Of a stretch of 41,468 nucleotides of DNA, positions 34,801 through 41,468 are shown in pieces. Made by a program: the position numbers and the translations under genes. Each line of letters opens with the position of its first letter. Within the stretch, counting starts at the first letter, position 1. The stretch is from Planctomycetota bacterium (GTDB lineage: Bacteria; Planctomycetota; Phycisphaerae; Sedimentisphaerales; Anaerobacaceae): assembly GCA_022563885.1 (NCBI GenBank), contig JADFMM010000018.1, forward strand, positions 1-41,468. Reading direction: 5' to 3'. The notes under the pieces were generated by a model, which worked only from the letters and a program-made list of their open reading frames with translations, was not told where the DNA came from and searched no databases.

Positions 34801-37671
34801 CAGACTGAAGCCCGACTGTGCCCAGGGCGAGGGGATGGGTTTTTCGGTGTTGCCGGGAATCTCTTCGGTCATGGACAGCAGCGCAAGAAAGGCCTCCAGG
34901 GCCTGCGTGTCTCGCCCATCCTCTTCCAGGGCCACGGCATGGAGATAGTGGAGTTTGTAGTCCGAAGGGTGTTGATCCAGGACGCCTTCCAGGAAACTGA
35001 TCACCATGGACCAGTTCTGGCCGGACGCCATGGCATCGGCTATCGCCGCGGCGTCACGGGGCGTCATGGCCGCGCCCCCGGCCAGGTCGAAGAGCAGGCG
35101 GTAGCCCGCTTCTTCGTCGCCATACTGAATGTGGATTTTGGCCATCTTCTGGCGTGTCTTCTGCGTGTTGTCGAGAGGGAGGGCCCGTGTCAGGGTTTCC
35201 AGCGCCTGCTCCCAGTCTCCCTCCTGCTCTTCGATGCGGGCAATTTCGTAGAGGAGGCCCAGGTCTTTGGATTGAATGCGGGTCGCTTCGAAGAGGGCCT
35301 GGCGACGTTCCTCGTACTGATCCGTCTGGCGATACATCTCCGCCAGGGCCAGACAGGGTACGATTGAGGAAGGATTGTCGCGCTTGCGTTCCTTCAGTTT
35401 CTCTATCACGGTCTCACGCGACCCATCCGCCTGGGCGGCATAGCCCATGTCTCGTATCCAGCGAATCTTGTCGCTCATCTCGCCGGCATTCTCATAGAGA
35501 CGCCAGTAGATGCGTCGGGCATCGCCGGAGCGATTGGCACGGGTATAGAGCGTGGCCAGACGCGAGAGGATCTCCGCGCGTCCCTCAAACTCCTGATCGG
35601 CCCGGCGCAGTACGCCAACGGCGTCGCTTTCTCGGCCCAAATCGGCGAGCAATAGCGACTCCGTCAACCAGGCCTGGGCATTGCCCGGCGAATTCCTCTT
35701 CCAGGTCGGGATCCAGGCCAGGGCTTTCTCGGGGTCGTTGGCCTTGCGGTAGAGTTCGACCAGCTCACGGACATAGAGAGAATCGCGGCCGCCGGTCTGA
35801 GCCAGCAGCGCTTGGGTTTTTTCGGCGGCTAGGGACCAGTCCCGCCGCAGGCGACAGAGGCGAATCTGTTGTTTGAGTGCCGTTTCCCGATGCGGCTCGC
35901 TCACTTGGTCCAGGAGGACATCCGCTTCGGTGCTCATGAACACCGAGTCATAGAGTTCCGACAACAGACAAACCTGCTGGATGGAGCGAGCCTCTCTGGC
36001 GGCCAGCTCATCGATCAGCGTGTTTGTCGTGTTGCCGCGCTTGGCGACGGCGACTACCTGGGCGACTGCCGTTCTGATCTGGGAAAAACGCTCGGCGATC
36101 TCCAACTGACGGCGCGCCCAAGTCAGGGTCCTGTCGTAGTGCTTCAGGCGCAGGCCGGTCTGACAGAGGGTCGCCAGATAGGTCACGTCATCGGAGTAGT
36201 CGTCATACTGGGACTCGAGCCACTGCAAGGCCAGTTCTCTTTGCTCACGCCGGCTGACTGCCTGGGCCGCCCGGACCAGCATTGCAACGTCCCCCGAGTG
36301 GGCGATCTCCCGCCACAGTGCCAGGGCCTCTTCTTGCTTCTCGATGCGAAAGAGGAATTGGGCGTAGGCCTCCTTGGCACTCAGACTATCGGGCCAGGTC
36401 TCGGTGAGTTGTTGGTAGACCCGGGCCGCCTGATCGTTGAGTTTGTAGCGCTCGAGGATCCGTCCGGCGCGTAGAAAGAGATACTCGGTTTTCTGCGACT
36501 GCGAAACAAAGGTCTGCAGCGCCTCGCCTGCCTGATCGTCTTGCCTGTTCTGATGGTGCAACTCCGCCAATTGGACCAGCAACTCCCGATCTTCGGGGTG
36601 CTGGGTACTCATTTGGGTCAGGAGATCGATCGCCTTGCCCAATTGCTTGGCCTGTGCCAATGCCGCCACATAGGCCTGCTGATGGGCCTTGTCTCCCGGT
36701 GTTACGCTGAGGATTTCCTGATAGAGCGTCAAGGCCTCCTCATGCCGGTTCATCTGCAACAAGAGGCGAGCCAGGCGTTTTTTCAATCCCACCCGCTGTG
36801 CATCCGTTTTAATGAGCTTGGCGTAAAAGTCGCGTAGGCCGGAGAGGTTGTCCTCGCGTAGAAAGACCCGTTCGATTTGGGCCGTGATCTGATCCTCAAG
36901 CCAAGTGCCATGGCCTACCAGGCTCAGACAAGCCGCATAAGCGTCTAAGGCCTCTTCGTTCTTGCCGCTGTATTGGAGGATGTCACCCCGGCGAAGTCGC
37001 CGCATGACCGTTTCGTAGCTGTCTTTGGTGATCGCCAGGAGTTGATCGCTAGTGGCGACGGCGGCCTGGTAGAGTCCCTCGGCCAGTTGCAATTCGATCA
37101 AATCCTCGTAGAGGTCCTCATCCTGTGGGTTGTCTTGCAGCAACTGCTGCCAGACGGCTTGGGCCTTTTCCGTCTGTGTGGTGCGGACATAGAGCTTGCC
37201 CAGAAGTTTGGCGCATTTCTCCGACAGATTGCCACTCATCTGCAGCGTGCGGGCCCTTTCCAAGTCGGAGATGGCGCTGTCGAAATCCAGCGTGCGCAAC
37301 TCGGCCTGGGCCTTGAGGTAGAGCACCTCTCCATTCTCAGGGTCGCGCTCGGCCGCTTCCCGGTAGAGCCGCAGGGACTCTACGTGTTTTCCCTGGCGCT
37401 CAAAAAAGGAGGCCAACACCAGGTGATGGGTCACATTGGGGTTGGCAGCGAGCTGGCTATTTAGATACTCCTCCAAGGCCTCCAGGGTGCCGGTGTCCAA
37501 CCAGGCATCGTAGAAACGATCGAAGAGTTGCACACTTCCGGGGCGTTTGCTCAACAGCGTGTAATATCGCTTCGCCCGGACATCGATCTCCTGGTCCTGG
37601 CAGAGACCGATTCCCACCGAAATCATGACTAGGAGACAACAACTCGCACAGAAAGAACCACGTTTGACCAT
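28831..37671 (-). CDS. Giant exported TPR/helical-repeat protein
   Basis: At 2,946 residues this is the largest gene in the window. It has a signal peptide (MVKRGSFCASCCLLVMISVGIGLC before QDQEID). About residues 30-1000 contain many TPR-type repeats (for example EEALTLYQEILSVTPGDKAHQQAYVAALAQ, and EKAQAVWQQLLQDNPQDEDLY). The rest is helical and repeat-like without clear TPR signatures. Residues 1699-2946 are clearly paralogous to the visible part of the neighbouring gene (37734-41468). A strong ribosome binding site (aaaggag) lies seven bases before the ATG. No enzymatic motif is seen, so it is probably a scaffold or a large interaction surface outside the cytoplasm. In classic Bat loci small TPR proteins (BatB, BatC, BatE) occur; this may be their enlarged counterpart, which is inference from context. 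Confidence 0.88.
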   Translation of the reverse strand: MVKRGSFCASCCLLVMISVGIGLCQDQEIDVRAKRYYTLLSKRPGSVQLFDRFYDAWLDTGTLEALEEYLNSQLAANPNVTHHLVLASFFERQGKHVESLRLYREAAERDPENGEVLYLKAQAELRTLDFDSAISDLERARTLQMSGNLSEKCAKLLGKLYVRTTQTEKAQAVWQQLLQDNPQDEDLYEDLIELQLAEGLYQAAVATSDQLLAITKDSYETVMRRLRRGDILQYSGKNEEALDAYAACLSLVGHGTWLEDQITAQIERVFLREDNLSGLRDFYAKLIKTDAQRVGLKKRLARLLLQMNRHEEALTLYQEILSVTPGDKAHQQAYVAALAQAKQLGKAIDLLTQMSTQHPEDRELLVQLAELHHQNRQDDQAGEALQTFVSQSQKTEYLFLRAGRILERYKLNDQAARVYQQLTETWPDSLSAKEAYAQFLFRIEKQEEALALWREIAHSGDVAMLVRAAQAVSRREQRELALQWLESQYDDYSDDVTYLATLCQTGLRLKHYDRTLTWARRQLEIAERFSQIRTAVAQVVAVAKRGNTTNTLIDELAAREARSIQQVCLLSELYDSVFMSTEADVLLDQVSEPHRETALKQQIRLCRLRRDWSLAAEKTQALLAQTGGRDSLYVRELVELYRKANDPEKALAWIPTWKRNSPGNAQAWLTESLLLADLGRESDAVGVLRRADQEFEGRAEILSRLATLYTRANRSGDARRIYWRLYENAGEMSDKIRWIRDMGYAAQADGSRETVIEKLKERKRDNPSSIVPCLALAEMYRQTDQYEERRQALFEATRIQSKDLGLLYEIARIEEQEGDWEQALETLTRALPLDNTQKTRQKMAKIHIQYGDEEAGYRLLFDLAGGAAMTPRDAAAIADAMASGQNWSMVISFLEGVLDQHPSDYKLHYLHAVALEEDGRDTQALEAFLALLSMTEEIPGNTEKPIPSPWAQSGFSLTELLPAEAMELMETQYLHHRVFQYRQTGRRVSYVMTGRPGTGTTVPLPPTIDDLSGFSVCHILALGNLMDEQEQSRVQSSLELAGVSNPQVLMALSAAGLQNLHQSIDTIAADYPSNEAVQAVWMIHRMSVPGTDEERYKGVFTLFAEDRPRLAYLAGLHYGAIEGSDPNVLKRSLEVLDLVSDPGIYELLGVTSVLQGPTTSAGLSPEIRAVLSEKLLSWYPAVKAKGNYRQFLFPRVAASLAQNEDLTEFVQFLDEEVRSDPMGSNLARQAMSFGRSSSNALIKPLPFPPQQLPKFPSSVLQLIFPGQRNPYLPNPEGLGLDPERLLKHIDTAMDPTLRIVMLLAAGELKRAKERLDALVAAESPSLTAFVLSATVATELEDPQTALALLEKARFLPMDSNHRRTLDAAIVAYAIELDPNESTTEVSVGQKAALRLRRNRMSQDQRTELAEAMETLGLTQEAAKLAKQAAPITAARRGPTRIVRGTPRSAPHQRIQDLFEKGKRDAALRLILTDLRNLALSSLYPQQQNYIFGGQTDPEALVGLISVHKAMDAFLSLADPGDTNSVRKLNQFARICEILDKREQAREAYETVLSKRPKDVTARVQLALLLGAEDPQAGATQLGFLDQRTMDQVAPTLANLIQGRFRREGTKEALDIVEVLAAYVKTIEDPNRTSLQWVTRALETIEQPSYGRAMQLGHLFQAESENSRNDREMGERRRAIHNDLCRTMLHIPQLSIQGFARLAAEAEARQAITDEFPALAKEALLRARPYRGRAAQGFRQTFFYSSSSSNQIGRPVDPIAFLLRDSLEKENFETFVPQFAARLRQNSQQDQATQLEQMAALYTVPADEFLEAAQGLLEAVPKSNRAADSMLSGEDVLVWVVDAHVERDLSVDVVTFLLDQIERGLKPNPRQPRSAPQWHIQHCLTRLAEQDGAATERFLEAIITLYIGPKGQRARHIEQHYDRRRMSSNTPNERIHQCFQLLRGVAKNRDLFFLMAGYAEEVPALAREIRSGIESVMRSVTRQTDPNEVMGFLRASPFLAEADGFATLPYAGMKYNSVYAYFIRQLTGTGDDQRRALQAALSMRLRDEPQTLGVRLLRAHLSEDPALAIYETLAAARQGIEAGDEKRQRELAFMVADTLGNMKPDRVEAWSEQNRAAHAWLTALRAGNDRGDVARIMKAKNIRSLQIEEYEFDRYVAKTIDAVSESDPKRAKEVLLKALDLVERAAQQGQWYYTPPSGFVDNVFRRGSSSLGLLALAADLVRDVNSPVAPLRTYTLRRHQDAVSRLYRELEDSKQPDRLKQMQKLYQRLGGTFGPGNLSGVTPCFKKVFQSDLTAEELDAITRWAEAESSTGAYPGLAKEIEVHARLRRLGDESADEREPGDPREDVVDSLAPLVAHYQHVLADESLSVPWRLLTLHNLLDWDKRLWNDAMLLQGMSLLARGWQKETSLPEDYLHKLLSQAARLADTSAWRQEVAKVTEAYHAYLRRVARSRRIRSRSPYPTPSKTYDQRVQLALLEMNLRCDDTDSIKQLVGEQGLATDLDAWALLVEHGQSDHARTFMRTGWQEVDRSSSHPYTAAFEAKLSACLAEITEADLRYYGELLLSALADGPAEDPPSRTREERLVDLAERFAEVSFSNEGVKQRALLVLAGSDQALAQVGDALAVAAQGIDLGAVCSLSLESEREVKSSLVLAYAAEALKRGDASVFLSGIESVVALREKASSRRGYEHEKMLEKMAKHLRQFGDTLESDWTPELMEAMASLSARLVGTSSRYYTQQERARLWDYCVLFHVLAGREDQLDSASAQISDDLERQFRYYRDVEATFKAFASLTGHQKRKQKIATVRRYFALGQVKKRFNQHNTREGPIFCLWEYGVLTEKEILAQGAKLVGLAKPVHRNWENIAKIQAKHDLIEEAEASWLRSIEGCTKKSQVWPQSLGYCAFLKEQGRAEQALRYVQGIETEDWPAKMKDERRAWLAKTQADASAKKGK

Positions 37672-37733
37672 CTAGATGCTCCTTTGCCTCTAACTGTAAG
37701 ATTCACTATCTTCTCACAGGGATGACGCTTGGG

Positions 37734-40700
37734 TCAAGGATTTGTCACATTGTTTTTGGAGGCGGGTGGGGTGTCTGCCAGCTTTGTTACCCACTCATGC
37801 CGCTGGTCCCTGTACTTCTTAGACAATCGTCTTGGATCAACTTTCTGAACGTACAGAAGCGCCATATCCGATTGGCCGTGCTCTCGAAGAAACCGCGCAT
37901 AGGCCAGGGTCTGCCGCCAGAGCTGGTCAGGTATACGACAGGCTTCGATGCTTCTCCGCCAGGAGGCGTTTGCCTCATCCAATCGACCATGTTTTGCCTG
38001 AATCGTGGCCAACCTCCCCCAATTCCTGTCGGGGTGTATCCCGAGGTTGATCAACTCGGCGCCTTCCTTCAAGATCTCCTCCTCGGTCAAGACGCCATGT
38101 TTCAATAGGCTGTACAGAGGACCAAAACTTGACTTTGATCGCCTAAGCCCAAGCTTGACAAAATCCAATGCAAAGTACCGCTCGATGGCATGAGTCTTGC
38201 GCTTGAGATCCATGTCACTAGATAACTTGGCGAGCGCTAGGAAGGTATCAGTCCGGTCCTTGTGGTAACCGAATTCATTCCAACGACTGCGTGGAACACG
38301 AGCGCGTGCCGAGGCGAGCAGGTCTTCATCGCCGGCCAGGACATACATGGCCACACAATGGCCCCAGAGACGAGTGCGTTCCTGATTGGGGGTGTGCCGC
38401 GCCGGGCTCCCGGAAAGTCGTCCGCAGAGAAGAGCGAGGTCTTCCAATTGTGCGGGCGCACAGCGAAAACCGGGCGCCGCAATGATAACGCGCAGACGCC
38501 TTGCCATCTGCTCCAGCACCCTCTCGTACTGGCTGCTACGCCCTCGTTTTTGCTTCTCGCTCTCGGCGATGACACTCTCAACGGCGCGCAGGAACGCGTC
38601 TGGATCCCCCTGAATGAGAGTCGCCCTGGCGTACGCCAGGGCCAACTCCGACTGGCTCACCCGTTCGGGCCCATTGGCCGGGTTTACGGCGGCGCCTAAA
38701 TCGATCCCCTTCGCCTCCTCGGCCAGTGAGTCAGCGACATGCGGAAGCGCACGATCCGACTGAGACAGAACGAGCAGCGCCGTCTGCCTCAGCGTACTGT
38801 CCGGAAATGAGACATCTCTATAGCGCTGGGCGAGCCCCTCCAGTCTGGCGTCACGCGAGTGGATGGGTGCATCTCCCTCGGCGCCATCCTTTAGAGCAGA
38901 CAGCAGTAGTTCACAATAGTAACGCACATCCGTCTCACCCATACTGGCTAAGCATGGCTTCAGATGGCGCTCGAACTCTAGCGTGTAGAGACGGGAGCTG
39001 ACTCGGTCGACATTCCGCCACCCTCTGCGCATGAGTTTGCGCGCCTCGTCTGTTTTTCCGTATTTGATGAGAAGGGCCCAAGCGTCGAGATTCGTAGCGA
39101 GCTCATCTTGTTCGATGAACCGGTTGAGCGAATCGGCGCGAGCGCTCCTGATACTCATCTCCAACAGGGCCAACTGCACCATTGGACTGTAGTTCCCATG
39201 CCCGGAAGCGTCATGGCTCGAGCCCGAGCGTTGCGTGCGTGACAAATCTGGCTGAAAGGCGTGATAGGCTGCTATGATCTGTCCGGCCCGCTGCTGCCAC
39301 GGGGCTGCATCGGGCAGACTGGCCGCGTGGGATAGGAACTCCCTAAAATAGTCGTCTGGCAACGCCATCTTGCTCTCCCAAGCCCTGGCCAGGAGGGACA
39401 TTCCCTGCAAGATCATCTCATCGGACCAAATCCGTTTGTCCCATCCCAGCAGATTCTCCAAGGTCAAGAGACGCCAAGGCAAAGAGAGGCCGTCGTCGGC
39501 TAGAACCTTGGAATAGTGAGTGGCAATAGGCCTCGCAAGCTCGCTCTCGTCTTCCAAGATTTGCTGATGGCGTTTCGCCCTGGCTAGGTGAAGGTTGGCA
39601 TGCACCAGGATCTCTCTCGCCAGCTCGGGATAGGTCCCAGTTGATGTTTCGGTTTCGAACCAACTGCTGATCGCCTCAAGCTCCTCGGCCGTCAAGCTCG
39701 TTGGTACTACTTCCCTTAGGCATAGCGTCACGCCGGAGAGATCTCCCTGACCCAGAGTCGGCCCCAGCCGGTGATAGAACGTTTGCAGTTGCTTGAGCCG
39801 ATCAGGTGATTGCGGATCCCTACACTTTCGATGCAGTTGATGGACGGCGTAGTAATGTTGCCGTAGTATTTGGGAACGGATGGGCGCGATGGGTGCGTTA
39901 ACATCACGAATGAGATCCACCGCAAGCGCCAATCGACTCAGATTAGACCTTCGTACGGAGAGCAAATTGTTTACCAGGTCGGAGGGTGAAACATGGCTCC
40001 ATTGCCCCAGCCGTCGCGCATCTTCGATCAACTCCACCGATTTCAAGAGAACGTCCTTGGCGCGATTGGGATCCGACTCCAAGAGGAACTCCATCATTTT
40101 TGTGACATGTCGCTCAAACTCACGCTCTTCGACTTGCATGGACTTCAGGGTCTTCGCCTTCAACAGCTCTGCGACGTCGCTTCGATCGTGGCCCTGGCGC
40201 AGCGCTTGCAGCCAAGCATAGCCATCCTTGGCATGCGCACTCCAGGCCGGCACTCGGTCGGCTCTTACCTTGCCCATGGTGTCGACCACCATAAAGGCCA
40301 ACTCACGCCTCAGCCCTTTGTGGGCCCTCTCAATGGCATCCTCGCTCACCGAGATGACTTCATGAACGGCTTGCGCTCGATCCTCCGAGAGATAGGCCAG
40401 CAGAAGTCGGACGCCGAGCGTGTTGGGTTCTTCGGCGAGTCTCTGTGACAGCGATGCCTGCAGGGCAGCACGTTGAGCGTCTCCGGTCTCAATCACCTGC
40501 CGAACGAAGCTGGCGTAGACACTCTTGTGAGGCAAGCCCGCTAGGGGCAGCGTCGTAAAGTCCTCCGCATCCTCTAGGAATGGCGATTGCCTCAGGAAGG
40601 CCATGATCTGGTTGGGATCGTTCCCTGCAGTCACAGTTTTCAGTGCCCGCTCGACTTCGGGCCGAAGTGTTTGAGACAATGCGGGCATCTGCTGGATATA

Positions 40701-41468
40701 GCCGACCATGACGAAGACCAAAGCCTCGTTGTCAGCGACAGTCTGCAAAAAGCTAAAACAACGCTGTATGCGGTCATTGGGCGTATTCGACGACCGTCGG
40801 CGACTGTCATAGTGGGTTTCCACGAATCGCGTTCGTTGGTCTGGAGGGCCGATGTAGAATGTGACGACGGCATCCAGCAAGAGACGGGCGCCGGCCACAT
40901 TGAGTTCTGCGAGTCGCCCGAGCGCATGTTGGATGTAGGACGGGGGCCGAGACCTCCTTTGCATTTGGTTGGGCCCAAAGTCCTTTCCTATCTCGTCTAG
41001 CAGAAGAGGAACCAGATCAACGGACCGATGACGATCAACATGGGCGTCCACTATCCAGGTCAAAAGATCTGCCCTCGTCATGAGGGATTCGGCGTATTTG
41101 TTCTGCTTGGAGCTGAATGTCATGAGACCACGAGCAGCCTTTACAAAGGCTTCGTCCGACACCTGGCGGAGCGCGGCCATGCGTTCGAACCGCAGCGCTA
41201 ATCCTTCTTGCGTGTTTTCCCGAAGGGACACGGAAAACTCGGGAACGAAGTCCGAAAAATCGCCCTTTTCTAAGCTGTCGCGCAAGAGAAACTCGATTGG
41301 ATCGACGGGCTGGTGAGTCTGACTTGTGCTGGAGTACCTAATAGTGCGCGTTGTCATAGGGCGGATCGTTCCGCGGTAGGGGCGCGCGTGCAGCAGGGCG
41401 CGCCTTGCCAGGTCGGGAAATTCATCGGTGAGCGCCCCGCGGGCCTTGGCCTCGGCGGCCAAACGAGC
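37734..41468 (-). CDS. Second giant TPR/helical-repeat paralogue, truncated by the window edge
   Basis: The frame is open from the right edge to the stop at 37734 (1,244 residues). The first in-window codons read Ala-Arg-Leu-Ala-Ala-Glu-Ala, matching residue 1699 onward of the next gene, so the true start lies outside. Strong identity runs throughout, for instance PVDPIEFLLRDSLEKGDFSDFVPEF against PVDPIAFLLRDSLEKENFETFVPQF, RRSSNTPNDRI against RRMSSNTPNERI, and LGVRLLLAYLSEDRA against LGVRLLRAHLSEDPA. The two genes are 62 bases apart on the same strand, so this is a tandem duplication that has diverged. It probably shares the export signal and TPR N-terminus of its partner, which cannot be seen here. 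Confidence 0.9.
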   Translation of the reverse strand, partial: ARLAAEAKARGALTDEFPDLARRALLHARPYRGTIRPMTTRTIRYSSTSQTHQPVDPIEFLLRDSLEKGDFSDFVPEFSVSLRENTQEGLALRFERMAALRQVSDEAFVKAARGLMTFSSKQNKYAESLMTRADLLTWIVDAHVDRHRSVDLVPLLLDEIGKDFGPNQMQRRSRPPSYIQHALGRLAELNVAGARLLLDAVVTFYIGPPDQRTRFVETHYDSRRRSSNTPNDRIQRCFSFLQTVADNEALVFVMVGYIQQMPALSQTLRPEVERALKTVTAGNDPNQIMAFLRQSPFLEDAEDFTTLPLAGLPHKSVYASFVRQVIETGDAQRAALQASLSQRLAEEPNTLGVRLLLAYLSEDRAQAVHEVISVSEDAIERAHKGLRRELAFMVVDTMGKVRADRVPAWSAHAKDGYAWLQALRQGHDRSDVAELLKAKTLKSMQVEEREFERHVTKMMEFLLESDPNRAKDVLLKSVELIEDARRLGQWSHVSPSDLVNNLLSVRRSNLSRLALAVDLIRDVNAPIAPIRSQILRQHYYAVHQLHRKCRDPQSPDRLKQLQTFYHRLGPTLGQGDLSGVTLCLREVVPTSLTAEELEAISSWFETETSTGTYPELAREILVHANLHLARAKRHQQILEDESELARPIATHYSKVLADDGLSLPWRLLTLENLLGWDKRIWSDEMILQGMSLLARAWESKMALPDDYFREFLSHAASLPDAAPWQQRAGQIIAAYHAFQPDLSRTQRSGSSHDASGHGNYSPMVQLALLEMSIRSARADSLNRFIEQDELATNLDAWALLIKYGKTDEARKLMRRGWRNVDRVSSRLYTLEFERHLKPCLASMGETDVRYYCELLLSALKDGAEGDAPIHSRDARLEGLAQRYRDVSFPDSTLRQTALLVLSQSDRALPHVADSLAEEAKGIDLGAAVNPANGPERVSQSELALAYARATLIQGDPDAFLRAVESVIAESEKQKRGRSSQYERVLEQMARRLRVIIAAPGFRCAPAQLEDLALLCGRLSGSPARHTPNQERTRLWGHCVAMYVLAGDEDLLASARARVPRSRWNEFGYHKDRTDTFLALAKLSSDMDLKRKTHAIERYFALDFVKLGLRRSKSSFGPLYSLLKHGVLTEEEILKEGAELINLGIHPDRNWGRLATIQAKHGRLDEANASWRRSIEACRIPDQLWRQTLAYARFLREHGQSDMALLYVQKVDPRRLSKKYRDQRHEWVTKLADTPPASKNNVTNP

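Overview
The window suggests a Gram-negative bacterium of the Planctomycetota/Verrucomicrobiota/Lentisphaerota (PVC) type or a phylum of similar gene content. The signs are a prepilin-like protein with an H-x(n)-DG C-terminal motif, a PQQ-type beta-propeller protein, a phytanoyl-CoA dioxygenase family protein, a xylose-isomerase-like TIM barrel, an extended MoxR/DUF58/VWA locus and very large exported TPR proteins. I cannot name the phylum from sequence alone. The genes are moderately GC-rich and most are on the minus strand.

Layout on the minus strand, from high to low coordinates. (1) 41468-20873 is one long collinear run. It holds two tandem paralogous giant exported TPR/helical-repeat proteins (the first runs off the window edge), a membrane protein with a long coiled-coil region, a MoxR AAA+ ATPase, a DUF58 protein, a BatA-like VWA protein and a second protein with two VWA domains. 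This resembles a Bat (aerotolerance-type) locus enlarged by two giant TPR proteins, and it is the least familiar system here. (2) 20487-17618 holds a prepilin-like protein whose stop overlaps the start of a phytanoyl-CoA dioxygenase-like gene, then an exported esterase and a small unknown ORF. (3) A plus-strand PQQ-like beta-propeller gene lies at 16238-17545. Beside it on the minus strand are a chimeric remnant (MoaD/ThiS N-terminus joined to a BNR-repeat fragment) and a sugar isomerase-like gene, which converges on a plus-strand sodium:solute symporter. The symporter is preceded by a GC-rich stretch that can fold into a multi-branched RNA. (4) 12413-671 is a complete urea uptake and hydrolysis locus: a candidate sigma-54 promoter, urtA, an intrinsic terminator/attenuator, urtBCDE, a small outer-membrane barrel protein, a fused ureAB, ureC, ureF, ureG and ureD. 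No ureE is present, and UreG carries a histidine-rich N-terminus. (5) A lipoprotein gene of different codon use runs off the left edge.

Working together, the outer-membrane barrel could admit urea, UrtABCDE would import it with ATP, UreABC would hydrolyse it to ammonia and carbon dioxide, and UreDFG would load nickel. The sigma-54-type promoter fits control by nitrogen limitation. In the Bat-like locus, MoxR is a likely chaperone-type ATPase acting on the VWA/DUF58 proteins at the membrane, with the TPR proteins as exported scaffolds; this is inferred from the family and the gene order.

Several intergenic gaps hold short palindromic or tandem repeats (567-649, 1536-1615, 23391-23414, 26089-26199). 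I saw no tRNA, rRNA, CRISPR array, transposase or phage gene.
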